From the NCBI GenBank assembly GCA_949383255.1, contig CASJPF010000008.1, forward strand, positions 46,738-110,737: 64,000 nt of DNA. Direction: 5' to 3'. The position numbers and the translations under genes are program-made. Source of the DNA: Lachnospiraceae bacterium. Lineage in GTDB: Bacteria > Bacillota > Clostridia > Lachnospirales > Lachnospiraceae. Below are positions 35,758 to 46,436 of the stretch, one piece after another (position 1 is the first letter of the stretch; every line of letters starts with the position of its first letter). The notes beneath the pieces are model-generated. The model did not search any database, was not told where the DNA came from, and was given only the letters and a program-made list of their open reading frames with translations.

Positions 35758-37464
35758 TTAACTATTTCTTATATTCACTTCCTCTATTAAATAATTAGAA
35801 ATACTTACTCTTGTACCTGGCCGCTCTGAAAAGAAGATATGGTTAATAATTTCTTTATATGGTCGATTTTGTATTGTGTCCACTTTCCCAACAATCGTCG
35901 TAATCACAAAATCCTCAACAATTGAATCTGCTGTTTCCAAAAGAAAATGTTGCATTGCAGCAGTAAAATGTTTCCCTTCCTGTGGTATAAATTTATACTT
36001 TATCAAATTATTTTCTATAAGAACTTCCAATGTTCCTATTACTTCATTCCATATTTGATATTTAAGTTTCCATGTTCTATCTCTGTCCACATTTTCCAAG
36101 CAAAGTGACCGAAAATTATCTGACATTCGATTAAATCGACATTTAGACATTATAATTTTTTCCATCCTATGCTCTGCATTCCCACCATCAAGGAATGTAA
36201 GCCTAAATTCATCTGACGCCCCTTCATCTGCTCCATAAATATGGGCAGACCAATGTGCATTCATCATCTCATCTTCATTTAACGACTTACCAACAGCATC
36301 TTCAATTAATAATGAATCTTTTGTCAGTTGTTGCTTTATCTCTGTCGCATAATGCCATGCCCAAGAAATCAGGTTACCAAAAACATTTTTGTTCTCAAAT
36401 GTTACTGCAACATTATTGCTCGCATTGAAACCAAGCAGCCCAAAGCGTCTATCGGCTGAAGCATTACATCCTGTTGGCATATATGGTTCCAAAGCTAATG
36501 TGTTCAATACGCTCTGTTCACTTTTAATCTGTTCAAAACGGTATTGCAAATCCTCTATAGCCATTTCTAGTGCTATCTTTTTATCCTCTTTCAAGCGACT
36601 TGCTTCAACCCCTCTATCTAAATTCTCTAATCTCCCATTTATAATTTCATATATCAATCTAATTGAACGGAAGGTATCTGTTCCCATCATTACTAATGAT
36701 AAGCCTTCTTCATTAACTTGATACCGATTAAATAATTCATCTAATCGCGTCTTATTTTGTTGAAATTCATCCTCTGTTGCATCTGAGCTTTCTGACCCCA
36801 ATTTTTGTAAATACCATTTAGCGATAGATATCACATTTTCAAGCATATTATATTGTATCCGCAAACGCGCTTCTGCTTTTTGTTTATTATCCACAGAACG
36901 AGTCAATTGCCCTTCTTCGCTCAATTCTAAATTTCCGTATATCTCTCTTTCCCGCGTAGGAGCAGAAGACCCAAAAATACTTAGTATTTGCCCAAAACTT
37001 CTTTCTCCAAAAGGAATTACTTCCGTTATTCTACGAACTGGTCTTTGACAAATTTTTGGGATTTTCCCCTGCCCATATTTTACAAAATGTTCTTCGAGGC
37101 AATCTACTATCTCTCCTTTCGGTTCAATACCAATTTTTTTTAAATTATCCTTTAAATCCACATCACCAACAATCCTATTGATATACAACGATGCCGGTTC
37201 GCCATCTTTTACCATCAAACATCTGTGCCCCGCCTCTGCTCCTTCCTCTGCTGGTGCTGATAGCGTATAGCCATTATTTTTCACATATCGCTGAATTGGC
37301 AAATGTGCTTCTTCATTCTCCTTATCAAACATATATCGCGGCACTGCTTGGTTTTCTATAAAATACCTATTTGTTTCTAGTTTTTCCTGTTTTTTGGATT
37401 TATCACTACAAAAATCAAGTTTCTTAGAATTCTTGAACAATTTCTTATTTCTTTGTAAAAACAT
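35758..37464 (-). CDS. unrecognised 568-residue protein
   Basis: A real gene by length and AGGAGG before ATG, but no family is recognised. The N-terminus is Lys-rich (first 30 residues) without a signal peptide. A PIQRYV-type peptide (about residues 56-61) recalls short repeats near DUF4157/eCIS-core proteins, which is weak evidence. The middle (about 200-330) is helical and charged. The C-terminal half is mixed, with Trp-rich segments (SWAWHYATEIKQ, HWSAHIYGADEG) and DEFRLTFLDGG. It is 41 bp downstream of the Sel1-repeat gene and probably co-transcribed. It could be a secreted-effector or enzyme-like protein; this is not established. Confidence 0.6.
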   Translation of the reverse strand: MFLQRNKKLFKNSKKLDFCSDKSKKQEKLETNRYFIENQAVPRYMFDKENEEAHLPIQRYVKNNGYTLSAPAEEGAEAGHRCLMVKDGEPASLYINRIVGDVDLKDNLKKIGIEPKGEIVDCLEEHFVKYGQGKIPKICQRPVRRITEVIPFGERSFGQILSIFGSSAPTREREIYGNLELSEEGQLTRSVDNKQKAEARLRIQYNMLENVISIAKWYLQKLGSESSDATEDEFQQNKTRLDELFNRYQVNEEGLSLVMMGTDTFRSIRLIYEIINGRLENLDRGVEASRLKEDKKIALEMAIEDLQYRFEQIKSEQSVLNTLALEPYMPTGCNASADRRFGLLGFNASNNVAVTFENKNVFGNLISWAWHYATEIKQQLTKDSLLIEDAVGKSLNEDEMMNAHWSAHIYGADEGASDEFRLTFLDGGNAEHRMEKIIMSKCRFNRMSDNFRSLCLENVDRDRTWKLKYQIWNEVIGTLEVLIENNLIKYKFIPQEGKHFTAAMQHFLLETADSIVEDFVITTIVGKVDTIQNRPYKEIINHIFFSERPGTRVSISNYLIEEVNIRNS

Positions 37465-37505
37465 AAAACCTCCAAAAAACTAGAAAGCACAAACATAGCG
37501 TTTCT

Positions 37506-38741
37506 CTAGCGGCGTACCCATTTCCCAAATAAAGTCTTTTTATAGTTACGCAATTCTTCTTTTGCCCGTGCATTATCTCCCGCTTTTCTTAAATAATCAA
37601 CTGCCTTTGGAATATCTGCGCTAACCCCTAAGCCTCGACCATAAATAAAGCCCAACATATAAAATGCATTTGTATTATTCCAATCTACCTGTTCCAGATA
37701 CATTCTTGCTCTGCCATAATCCTGAAGAGTACCCCAGCCTTCAAAACAGCACTCCCCTAAATAAAATACGCCCCATCTGCTACCTTTCTCATATGCATAA
37801 GAAAACATCTGAAACGCTTTTTCATAATCTTTGGAAACGCCCTTACCTTTATAATATGCTTTACCCATTCTATCATAACTGTCAATGTCTCCCATAGAAA
37901 TGCCTTTTTGGAAGCATTCCACAGCATAGACTGCATCCTCTGGCGTGCCAATTCCTTCAAAATAACAGCGCCCCACCTCAGACCATGCATCTGGCTGCCC
38001 GCCTTCTGCTGACTCCCTGTACCAATGTAATGCCTCTTCTTTCCTTCCTGCCTCCTCCAAATGTTCTGCGTAAATACGCTGATGAAGCGGATGGCCATAC
38101 TCTGCCCCAATCTTCCATAAATCCTTGGCTTTTTGCGGCTGTGGTAAAATAATATCCTCATCCCCCTTAGTATAATACTGATTCAAATTACTTGCAGCCG
38201 AGTACATTCCGCCCCGCAACGCTTTCAAAAACCAGTCCTCACACTTAGAAATATTGCTTTTCATAAATGATTTTAAAGCAATTGGATCGGAAAATGATTC
38301 CATATCTATATTTTGGATTCGAATAAAATCCCACCAAAAATATGTATTGCCCACAACATACTGGCAAAACGCATCTCCTGTCTCTGCCAGCTCCAATACC
38401 TCATCAAATGCCTCCTTCAAATTCGCAAACGGCATTTTCGCTTCCAGTTCTGGTGTCAACTCTCCACAGCGTATCGCTACCAACACCCCTAATGCACTTC
38501 CCTGTTCCACCGATTTATGCATCAGAGCAGTTGCACGGTCATCATCCTCTGGGAAACCATGCCCACTCCATACATACTGATGGCCGCACATACACCGTGC
38601 TAGTATACAAGTCGCATCTCCATCGCCGGCAGCGGATGCTCTTTCCAAAAGTGCAAGTGCTTCTTTTCCTTTCCCTGTTCTCTCATTGTAATAAATATCT
38701 TGCAATGCCTGTTTTACTTCCGTACTTAACATTTTTCCCAT
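37506..38741 (-). CDS. Sel1-like repeat protein
   Basis: A 411-residue protein made of tandem ~36-residue Sel1/TPR-like helical repeats. Examples are GRCYFEGIGTPEDAVYAVECFQKG (split as GRCYFEGIGTPEDAV and YAVECFQKG), GKAYYKGKGVSKDYEKAFQM and GECCFEGWGTLQDYGRA, between about residues 210 and 395. These repeats mediate protein binding. No signal peptide. ATG 38741 lies 10 bp after AAAGGAG; the ATG at 38750 is too close. It is the first gene of a pair with the unrecognised 568-residue protein, so the two products may act together. Confidence 0.85.
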   Translation of the reverse strand: MGKMLSTEVKQALQDIYYNERTGKGKEALALLERASAAGDGDATCILARCMCGHQYVWSGHGFPEDDDRATALMHKSVEQGSALGVLVAIRCGELTPELEAKMPFANLKEAFDEVLELAETGDAFCQYVVGNTYFWWDFIRIQNIDMESFSDPIALKSFMKSNISKCEDWFLKALRGGMYSAASNLNQYYTKGDEDIILPQPQKAKDLWKIGAEYGHPLHQRIYAEHLEEAGRKEEALHWYRESAEGGQPDAWSEVGRCYFEGIGTPEDAVYAVECFQKGISMGDIDSYDRMGKAYYKGKGVSKDYEKAFQMFSYAYEKGSRWGVFYLGECCFEGWGTLQDYGRARMYLEQVDWNNTNAFYMLGFIYGRGLGVSADIPKAVDYLRKAGDNARAKEELRNYKKTLFGKWVRR

Positions 38742-38750
38742 TGTATACAT

Positions 38751-39162
38751 TCTCCTTTTTATAAATACAGCCTCTTAAAAGTCAAAAATATCATCAAAAC
38801 GTTGATTCATTCACTTTGTTTGACATTATAACTTGTATCTAACAATACTATTTTAACCATTTTTCTAAACGAATGTCAATATTTTGATAAATAGAGTTAT
38901 CATTCATATCCAATGTCAGTTATCTTGAAAATGCCTTTTTAATGATGTAAAAGGTGCTAATAGCCCCGGCATTTATCAAGGTTGCTTAACTAATTGACAT
39001 TGTCCATGAAAAGTAGCTAAATAGATACTCCGTTTGACTCTTTTAATTTTGTATTTAATCCAAATAATACTATAAAATACTTTACTTTCAAAAAAATCAA
39101 TAACTGTATCAATTTGACATTATTATATTTTAGGTGCAATGAAAATATATTATTAGAAAGCA
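38751..39162. other. AT-rich intergenic region
   Basis: About 410 bp between the Sel1 gene and the tpiA terminator. It presumably holds the promoter of the Sel1 gene. No open frame, RNA or clear repeat was seen. Confidence 0.4.
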
Positions 39163-39211
39163 ACAAAAAAGCACTAGATATAAGGGTTTTATCCCCCATA
39201 TCCGGTGCTCT
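39163..39211 (-). terminator. terminator of the glycolytic operon
   Basis: AGCACTAGATAT (39170-39181) pairs with ATATCCGGTGCT (39198-39209), and on the minus strand is followed by TTTTTTG. It lies just past tpiA. Confidence 0.75.
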
Positions 39212-39230
39212 TTATTGTGTATCTTGTTAC

Positions 39231-39980
39231 TTATTTGTAATTGACGATCTTTCCAAAATCAGCCTTTAAGCTTGCACCACCTACAAGCCCACCGTCAATA
39301 TCTGGCTGTGCAAAAAGTTCTGCTGCATTTCCTGCATTGACAGAACCACCGTATTGGATACGAACCGCCTCTGCTGTCGCAGTATCATACATCTCAGCAA
39401 TGCAGTCACGAATTCCCTTGCAAACTTCCTGCGCCTGTTCTGTCGTTGCGGTCTTGCCTGTACCAATGGCCCAGATTGGCTCATATGCAATCACTAAATT
39501 CTTTACTTGATCGGCTGTAATACCAACAAGATCAGATTTAATCTGCAATCGAATCCAATCCATTGTCACACCCATCTCTCTTTGTTCAAGAGATTCTCCA
39601 CAGCAAAGAATTGGTGTTAAACCATGCTCAAATGCCTTTGCAACCTTCTTATTAAGAAATGCATCCTCTTCCTTAAAATAGTCACGACGCTCAGAATGCC
39701 CAATAATAACATACTTCACACCTGCATCTACCAACATTCCCGGTGCAATCTCGCCTGTGAACGCGCCTTTTTCCTCAATATACATATTCTCTGCGCCGAC
39801 TTCGACATTCGTACCTTTAACCGCTTCTACAACTGGAACTATATCAATTGCCGGCACACAATATACTACATCAACATCATCGGACTTTACCAAATCTTTT
39901 AATTCCTCAACCAACTTAACAGCCTCACTGGGAGTCATATTCATCTTCCAGTTGCCGGCTACAATTTTTCTTCTTGCCAT
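39231..39980 (-). CDS. tpiA: triosephosphate isomerase
   Basis: A 249-residue TIM-barrel enzyme converting glyceraldehyde 3-phosphate and dihydroxyacetone phosphate. It contains the N-terminal GNWKMN (Lys13), [11 protein letters not shown] (His electrophile), [14 protein letters not shown] (catalytic Glu and flexible loop) and GGSVNAGNA phosphate loop. The length is normal. It lies 67 bp after pgk on the same strand, completing gap-pgk-tpi. Confidence 0.98.
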   Translation of the reverse strand: MARRKIVAGNWKMNMTPSEAVKLVEELKDLVKSDDVDVVYCVPAIDIVPVVEAVKGTNVEVGAENMYIEEKGAFTGEIAPGMLVDAGVKYVIIGHSERRDYFKEEDAFLNKKVAKAFEHGLTPILCCGESLEQREMGVTMDWIRLQIKSDLVGITADQVKNLVIAYEPIWAIGTGKTATTEQAQEVCKGIRDCIAEMYDTATAEAVRIQYGGSVNAGNAAELFAQPDIDGGLVGGASLKADFGKIVNYK

Positions 39981-40047
39981 TTTATATTCTCCTCACTATT
40001 CTGCACTGTTTCGCGATTTAGCAAATGCTCTCTTTACATTGGGTTTA

Positions 40048-41271
40048 TTATTTGTCATCTGCTGCAACAACACCCGGCAGCTCCTTGCCTTCCAAAAATT
40101 CAAGAGAAGCGCCGCCGCCCGTAGAAATATGACTCATCTTATCCGCAAAGCCTAACTGATTAACTGCTGCTGCGGAATCACCACCGCCGATAATTGTAGT
40201 AGCCTCTGTCTCTGCCAACGCCTTTGCCACAGCAATTGTTCCCTTTGCCAATGTTGGATTCTCAAATACACCCATCGGTCCATTCCATACAACTGTCTTT
40301 GCTGATTTTACAGCATCTGCAAAGAGTTCTGCTGTCTTTGTACCAATGTCAAGACCTTCTTTGCCTGCTGGGATCTTGTCCGCATCAACTATTTCTACTG
40401 CAATTTCTGCATCAATAGGATTTGGGAAGCTGTCTGCAACTGTAGTATCAATTGGAAGAAGAAGCTTCTTGCCAAGCTTTTCAGCCTTTTCCATCATTTC
40501 CTTACAGTAATCAATCTTCTCATCATCTACCAGAGAATTTCCAATTTCATAACCTTTTGCCTTTAAGAAGGTAAATGCCATACCGCCACCGATAATCAAA
40601 GTATCACACTTCTCTAGTAAGTTATTGATAACATTTAACTTGTCAGCAACTTTAGCGCCGCCAAGAATCGCCACAAATGGTCTTACCGGATTCTCCACTG
40701 CATTGCCAAGGAAATCAATCTCTTTCTGCATTAAGTATCCAACAGCATTTTCACCGCCTTTTGCAGTGATAAACTTTGTGACACCCTCAACAGATGCATG
40801 TGCTCTATGAGAAGAACCAAACGCATCACATACATACAAATCAGCGAGTTCTGCAAGCTCTTTGCTAAACTCCTCACCGTTCTTTGTCTCTTCCTTGCCG
40901 CGGAACCGTGTATTCTGTAACAGTATAACATCACCCTCGTTCATTGCTGCCACTGCATCCGTTGTATCTTTTCCTGTTACATTATAGTCAGAAATAAATT
41001 TTACTTCTTTTCCAAGTTTCTCTGAGAGTCTCTTTGCAACTGGAGCCAATGACTCACCCTCGTTTGGTCCATTCTTTACTTTTCCTAAATGAGAGCAGAG
41101 AATTACCTTTCCGCCGTCCTTAATCAACTTATTGATTGTGGGAAGTGCTGCTACAATACGTGTCTCGTCTGTAATCTCACCATTTTTGAGTGGTACATTA
41201 AAATCACATCTCACAAGCACTCTTTTTCCTTTTGCGTTAATATCATCAACTGATTTCTTATTCAATCCCAT
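40048..41271 (-). CDS. pgk: phosphoglycerate kinase
   Basis: A 407-residue two-domain kinase making ATP from 1,3-bisphosphoglycerate. Motifs are [11 protein letters not shown] near the start, LCSHLGK, the hinge [14 protein letters not shown] and the C-terminal GGGDSAAAV phosphate loop. Start MGLNKKS at 41271 follows GGAGGATATTAAA; upstream in-frame codons lack family similarity. It is the middle gene of gap-pgk-tpi. Confidence 0.98.
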   Translation of the reverse strand: MGLNKKSVDDINAKGKRVLVRCDFNVPLKNGEITDETRIVAALPTINKLIKDGGKVILCSHLGKVKNGPNEGESLAPVAKRLSEKLGKEVKFISDYNVTGKDTTDAVAAMNEGDVILLQNTRFRGKEETKNGEEFSKELAELADLYVCDAFGSSHRAHASVEGVTKFITAKGGENAVGYLMQKEIDFLGNAVENPVRPFVAILGGAKVADKLNVINNLLEKCDTLIIGGGMAFTFLKAKGYEIGNSLVDDEKIDYCKEMMEKAEKLGKKLLLPIDTTVADSFPNPIDAEIAVEIVDADKIPAGKEGLDIGTKTAELFADAVKSAKTVVWNGPMGVFENPTLAKGTIAVAKALAETEATTIIGGGDSAAAVNQLGFADKMSHISTGGGASLEFLEGKELPGVVAADDK

Positions 41272-41401
41272 TTTAATATCCTCCAATATCTTTTTACATT
41301 TGGGCAGTGATACCCTTTTATTGCCACCTCTCACATAAAATCAAGCAAGTACATTTTATCATTATAGTAGAATAATTTCCCTATGAATCCTTATGTTGTA
41401 C

Positions 41402-41431
41402 AAAAATAGGTCCGGTCCTTAAGACCGGACC
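41402..41431 (-). terminator. intercistronic terminator between gapA and pgk
   Basis: GGTCCGGTC (41409-41417) pairs perfectly with GACCGGACC (41423-41431), followed on the minus strand by TATTTTTG. It lies 24 bp past the gapA stop and probably lets gapA mRNA exceed pgk-tpi mRNA. Confidence 0.75.
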
Positions 41432-41454
41432 CTTAATAGGTCTTTTCTAACAAA

Positions 41455-42471
41455 TTAAGCTAACTCTGAGAAGTACTTAATTGTACGAACCATCTGAGAT
41501 GTGTAGCTGTTCTCATTGTCATACCAAGATACAACTTGTACCTCATACTGGTCATCAGAAATCTTATTTACCATTGTCTGTGTTGCATCAAACAGGGAAC
41601 CAAATCTCATTCCAATTACGTCAGAAGAAACAATCTCATCCTCGTTGTATCCGAAAGACTCATTTGCTGCTGCCTTCATTGCTGCATTGATGCCCTCTTT
41701 TGTCACATCAGCCTTATTTACTACTGCTGTCAAGATTGTAGTAGAACCTGTCGGTGTCGGAACACGCTGTGCAGAACCAATAAGCTTGCCGTTCAACTCC
41801 GGAATAACTAATCCGATTGCCTTTGCAGCACCTGTGCTGTTTGGAACGATATTTACTGCTGCTGCTCTAGATCTTCTCAGGTCACCCTTTCTCTGAGGTC
41901 CGTCAAGTGTCATCTGATCACCTGTATAAGCATGAATTGTCACCATGATACCAGACTGAATTGGTGCATATTTGTTAAGTGCATCTGCCATAGGTGCCAG
42001 ACAGTTTGTTGTACAAGAGGCTGCTGAAATAATTGTATCAGATGCCTTCAATGTCTCATGGTTTGTATTGTATACAATTGTAGGAAGATCGTTTCCAGCC
42101 GGAGCAGAGATAACAACCTTGCGAGCACCAGCATTGATATGTGCCTGAGCTTTATCCTTGCTTGTATAGAATCCTGAACACTCTAATACAACGTCAACTT
42201 TTAAATCTCCCCAAGGGCAGTTGTTTGCATCAGGAAAAGCATAAATCTTAATCTCTTTTCCATCCACTGTGATAGAATCCTCGCCTGCAGAAACCTTGTC
42301 CGCCAGCTCATATTTTCCCTGTGAAGAATCATACTTCAATAGATGTGCCAACATCTTAGGACTTGTCAAATCGTTGATTGCAACTACTTCATATCCCTCT
42401 GCATTGAACATCTGTCTAAATGCAAGACGACCAATACGACCAAAACCATTGATTGCTACTCTTACTGCCAT
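41455..42471 (-). CDS. gapA: glyceraldehyde-3-phosphate dehydrogenase
   Basis: A 338-residue NAD-dependent glycolytic enzyme. It has the Rossmann motif [14 protein letters not shown], the catalytic Cys in [12 protein letters not shown] (about residue 155), a His in ITVHAYTG-like [11 protein letters not shown], and a C-terminal [20 protein letters not shown] precedes ATG. First gene of the glycolytic cluster. Confidence 0.98.
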   Translation of the reverse strand: MAVRVAINGFGRIGRLAFRQMFNAEGYEVVAINDLTSPKMLAHLLKYDSSQGKYELADKVSAGEDSITVDGKEIKIYAFPDANNCPWGDLKVDVVLECSGFYTSKDKAQAHINAGARKVVISAPAGNDLPTIVYNTNHETLKASDTIISAASCTTNCLAPMADALNKYAPIQSGIMVTIHAYTGDQMTLDGPQRKGDLRRSRAAAVNIVPNSTGAAKAIGLVIPELNGKLIGSAQRVPTPTGSTTILTAVVNKADVTKEGINAAMKAAANESFGYNEDEIVSSDVIGMRFGSLFDATQTMVNKISDDQYEVQVVSWYDNENSYTSQMVRTIKYFSELA

Positions 42472-42560
42472 GTTATTTTCCTCCTAAAATAGATAATATT
42501 ATTTTATCATCTTTCTCTTGTCCCCAAATTACACACAGATATCACTTAGTCTCTGACCCA

Positions 42561-42589
42561 ATTATAATTTTATACAGAAAAACTGTTAA
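42561..42589 (-). promoter_or_regulatory. putative gapA promoter
   Basis: On the minus strand TTAACA (42589-42584), a 17-bp spacer and TATAAT (42566-42561) lie about 90 bp before gapA. The rest of the 439-bp divergent region up to hisJ is very AT-rich and shows no other clear feature. Confidence 0.55.
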
Positions 42590-42910
42590 AAAGGTCATGT
42601 ATTTTGACAGATTGTGTAAAATGCTTGACAAAATTTTATCAACAAATTTATTTTACCTAATTATGGCATAAAATTCAAGACATATTTTGAAAAAATCCTA
42701 AAAAGTTGTGTAAAATTTTTGATAAAAAATTTTAATATTTTTTAATCATATTTTTTATAGGATTCTATTATATTCTATGTTAAAATGAGAAATAGACTTT
42801 TATATTCTCTATAGAATCACTCTTATATATGCTTTTTGTGCAAAAATTTTCTCGCAACACAAATAGAAGAACCATCAAGAGTTTATTTATTTGACAAAGG
42901 AGGATTTCAC

Positions 42911-43726
42911 ATGGCAATTAAAGCCGATTTTCATATGCACACAAGTTTTTCCGGGGACAGTAACGTCCCAATGGAAGAAATGATACAGCGTGCTATCGCA
43001 CTTGGACTCACACATATTTGCATCACCGAACATTATGATCCCGATTATATCTATGTACCAGGACAGCACGCAATTTTTGAACTCAATATTGACTCCTATC
43101 TATATGAACTCTTAAAATTGCGCGAAAAATATAAATCCCAAATTACCGTGGGCTTTGGTGTCGAACTTGGCTTACAACCCCATTTAAAACGTCTTCTAGC
43201 AGTGTATGCCAAGTCCCATGATTTTGATTTTATTATTGGCTCCTCACATTTGTGCAATCGAAAAGATCCCTATTATCCTGCCTTTTTTGAAGGACGCAGC
43301 GAGGACGAGGCACATCACGAATATTTTACATCTGTGTTAGAATGTGTTAAGACTCTTCCTTATTTTGATGTTTATGGCCATCTGGACTATGTGGTGCGCT
43401 ATGGTCCTACCAAAAACGAACAGTACACTTACGCAAAGCATGCTGATGTTATCAATAAAATTTTATCTCACCTTATTGAAAACGAAAAAGGGATAGAAGT
43501 TAATACAAATGGGTTCCGCGCCGGACTCAATCAGCCAAATCCTTGTATTGATATTCTAAAACAATACCGCAAAATGGGCGGAGAAATCATTACTGTTGGT
43601 TCTGACGCGCACAAGTCTAGCGAAATCGCACATGAGTTTAATCAAACATGCGAACTTCTATTGACATGTGGTTTTAAATACTATTGTGTTTTTCAATCTC
43701 ATATACCAGAATATTTAAAACTCTAA
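42911..43726 (+). CDS. PHP-family histidinol-phosphatase (HisJ-type)
   Basis: A 271-residue PHP-domain phosphatase. Metal-binding motifs are DFHMHTSFSGDS (N-terminal), CITEHYD, IGSSHLC and a C-terminal VGSDAHKSSEI. HisJ-type enzymes dephosphorylate histidinol phosphate in histidine synthesis. Family length fits. Start 42911 follows AAAGGAGG; the longer frame lacks a ribosome site. It is isolated from other his genes, so substrate assignment is moderate. Convergent with mnmA. Confidence 0.83.
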   Translation: MAIKADFHMHTSFSGDSNVPMEEMIQRAIALGLTHICITEHYDPDYIYVPGQHAIFELNIDSYLYELLKLREKYKSQITVGFGVELGLQPHLKRLLAVYAKSHDFDFIIGSSHLCNRKDPYYPAFFEGRSEDEAHHEYFTSVLECVKTLPYFDVYGHLDYVVRYGPTKNEQYTYAKHADVINKILSHLIENEKGIEVNTNGFRAGLNQPNPCIDILKQYRKMGGEIITVGSDAHKSSEIAHEFNQTCELLLTCGFKYYCVFQSHIPEYLKL

Positions 43727-43741
43727 ACAACTGTTTGGAAA

Positions 43742-44821
43742 TCACTGTATGATTGTCCCTCCACCAAAAACATAATCATCCATGTAAAACACAACTGCCT
43801 GTCCGGGTGTGACTGCCCTGACGGGCTTTTTAAAATGACATTTTACTTTTCCGTCCGCCAGCTTCTCAATCACACAAGTTTCCCCTGCATGGGAATAGCG
43901 AATCTTTGCCATCACCTCCACAGATTCTGTGATATCCTCAACTGCCATAAAATGCAAATCATTGCACAACAGCACATCCGTCCATACTTCCTTTGCTTCC
44001 CCTATCACAACCTCATTTGTTTCTGGCCGAATCCCTGTCACAAAAACAGGGTGTCCCATCGCAAGATTCAGCCCTTTGCGTTGACCCACAGTGTAATGTA
44101 TAATTCCCTTGTGCCGACCGAGGCTTTCCCCAGATGCTGTCACAAAATTTCCCGGCGGTGGCACACGCTCCCCCGCCTCTTTCCGAACCACTGCCGCATA
44201 GTCGTTATCTGGCACAAAGCAGATATCCTGACTGTCTGGCTTTGCTGCGACAGGAAGTTCTAATTGCTTGGCAAGTGCTCTAATCTCGTCTTTTTTATAC
44301 TCACCTACTGGCATTAGCGTATGCGCAAGTTGATATTGTGTGAGACTATAAAGCGCATAAGTTTGGTCTTTTCGGGCAGTGACCGAACTGCGTACTACAT
44401 ACCTGCCATTTTCAAGCTGTGCAATACGCGCATAATGTCCTGTCGCAATATAATCCGCTCCTAGTTCCAAACTTCGCCGCAACAATGCCTCCCACTTTAC
44501 ATGCCTGTTACAAAGAATACAAGGATTTGGTGTTCTGCCGCGCAGATATTCCTCCACAAAAGGATTTATAACACAGTCTCGAAACGTCTTCTTGAAATTC
44601 AACACATAAAATGGTATTTCAAGTTTTGCGGCAACTCGCCTCGCATCATCCACCGCGCTCAAACCACAGCAGCCTCCATTTTCTTCAATTTCTTGTGTCT
44701 CCTCATCCTGCCAAATTTGCATTGTCACCCCAATGACATCGTATCCCTGTTCTTTTAACAGATATGCTGCCACGGATGAATCCACCCCGCCCGACATGCC
44801 AACTACTACTTTTTTCCCCAT
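43742..44821 (-). CDS. mnmA: tRNA-specific 2-thiouridylase
   Basis: A 359-residue enzyme that thiolates U34 of Lys, Glu and Gln tRNAs. It has the PP-loop [29 protein letters not shown] with the first catalytic Cys, and the later Cys in SQDICFVPD. Start MGKKVVV at 44821 is 8 bp after AAAGGCGG; further upstream residues are not conserved in the family. A lone gene convergent with the hisJ-type gene. Confidence 0.96.
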   Translation of the reverse strand: MGKKVVVGMSGGVDSSVAAYLLKEQGYDVIGVTMQIWQDEETQEIEENGGCCGLSAVDDARRVAAKLEIPFYVLNFKKTFRDCVINPFVEEYLRGRTPNPCILCNRHVKWEALLRRSLELGADYIATGHYARIAQLENGRYVVRSSVTARKDQTYALYSLTQYQLAHTLMPVGEYKKDEIRALAKQLELPVAAKPDSQDICFVPDNDYAAVVRKEAGERVPPPGNFVTASGESLGRHKGIIHYTVGQRKGLNLAMGHPVFVTGIRPETNEVVIGEAKEVWTDVLLCNDLHFMAVEDITESVEVMAKIRYSHAGETCVIEKLADGKVKCHFKKPVRAVTPGQAVVFYMDDYVFGGGTIIQ

Positions 44822-44939
44822 AACCATTTCCGCCTTTCTTTCATGGATAATAACACTCCCTCTCAATCCTGTCAAGGCAGAGACATATTTATAAAATTTT
44901 TCCATACATTATAGAAAATACACATGTTGGAGTCACCTT

Positions 44940-46307
44940 ATGTCAAACATATCCACACCAAAACTCCGCAGTTATCTTAATCCCAGATATCTAAAAAATC
45001 CCATTGTCACTGGTACCTTTTTCCTCACTGCTGCAGGCATTGTCACAAAATTGATTGGATTCTTTTATCGTATCTTCCTCTCAAGAACTTTTAATGAAGA
45101 AAGTCTTGGCATTTTCGGTCTGATTGGTCCTGTGATGATGCTTGTGCACGCTGTCTGTGCCGCTGGTATCCAGAATGCCATCACACGGTTTGTCGCCGCT
45201 TCAAAGAAGAACAGAACTGTGGATGCTTATAGCTTTCTTTTCACTGGAATTGCAATATCCGCTATTCTCTCTGGCACTATGGCTTATCTTATTTTTAACC
45301 ATGCACCTTATATCGCAATCCAGTTAATTGGTGAACGGCGATGCATTCCTCTACTACGCATCTGTGCGCTTTCCTTTCCTCTTGCCACGCTCCATTCGTG
45401 CATTAATGGATTTTTCTATGGGCAAAAAAGAGCCGCTATCCCGGCGTGGTCCATGATTATAGAACAGACTTGTCGCGTAGTCACTGTTTATATTTTATGT
45501 CGTCTTTCTATTGAATCTGACCTAAATATCTCACTGTCATTTATCTGTATAGGGCTACTTGTAGGCGAATTTTCTTCTGCATTATTCTCCTGCTTCATGC
45601 TTGCAATCCGACAAGACAAAACAGACTTTCGCATCCGCAGAGCACTTTCTTTTCAAAAGGGTAAATCTATAGTATCCCTCGCACTGCCAATCAGTCTCAA
45701 TAGAATCTGTATTAGCTTTATCTCCTCTGTAGAAACGATACAACTTCCTAAAATGCTTGTTGCCAGCGGTCTAAGCTCCTCCTCAGCGCTGTCGTTATAT
45801 GGCGTTTTCTCAGGAATGGCAATTCCGCTCATTATGTTTCCAAGTGCCTTCACAAGTTCCGTTGCCTCCCTTCTACTCCCTTCTGTATCGGAAGCACAAG
45901 CACAAGGCAATAATAGGCGAATACGAAAGACCATCTATCTGACAATTGGTTTTTGTTTTCTGCTTGGAGTCTGCTGTTTTCTATTTTTCTTTACATTTGC
46001 AGATTTGCTTGGAGAAATGCTTTTTGGCAGCAATATTGCCGCAAGCCAGATTCGCGCACTTTCTTTTGTATGTCCTTTTCTGTATATGTCAGGCACACTT
46101 TGCAGCATTCTTCATGGACTTGGCAAAACTGGTATCACTTTTCTTTTCAATATGTCAAGTATCTCGTTACGTCTTGTATTTGTACTTTTCGTGGTTCCTA
46201 CAGTTGGATTTTCCGGCTATATCTATGGCACGCTCTGTAGTCAGATTTTTTTTGATTTTCTAATTATTCTTGCTTTACGGCGCTATATGTTATATGATAA
46301 AAACTAG
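44940..46307 (+). CDS. SpoVB/MurJ-like polysaccharide flippase
   Basis: A 455-residue integral membrane protein with about 12-14 helices and the MATE/MOP exporter pattern, opening with TGTFFLTAAGIVTKLIGFFYR. The family (SpoVB, MurJ, RfbX) flips lipid-linked saccharides. In spore formers SpoVB acts in cortex peptidoglycan synthesis, but several paralogues usually exist, so the exact substrate is open. It is divergent from mnmA. Confidence 0.87.
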   Translation: MSNISTPKLRSYLNPRYLKNPIVTGTFFLTAAGIVTKLIGFFYRIFLSRTFNEESLGIFGLIGPVMMLVHAVCAAGIQNAITRFVAASKKNRTVDAYSFLFTGIAISAILSGTMAYLIFNHAPYIAIQLIGERRCIPLLRICALSFPLATLHSCINGFFYGQKRAAIPAWSMIIEQTCRVVTVYILCRLSIESDLNISLSFICIGLLVGEFSSALFSCFMLAIRQDKTDFRIRRALSFQKGKSIVSLALPISLNRICISFISSVETIQLPKMLVASGLSSSSALSLYGVFSGMAIPLIMFPSAFTSSVASLLLPSVSEAQAQGNNRRIRKTIYLTIGFCFLLGVCCFLFFFTFADLLGEMLFGSNIAASQIRALSFVCPFLYMSGTLCSILHGLGKTGITFLFNMSSISLRLVFVLFVVPTVGFSGYIYGTLCSQIFFDFLIILALRRYMLYDKN

Positions 46308-46436
46308 TATTTCATCCAATCATAAATTAGAATTGCGAACCCCTTGTTTTGCATCATTGCGTCGTTAAAATTTTTAGACAATGCCACCGACAACGCTGTA
46401 CTAGCGTTTATTGCTTCTACGAAAGGAGTTTAACAA

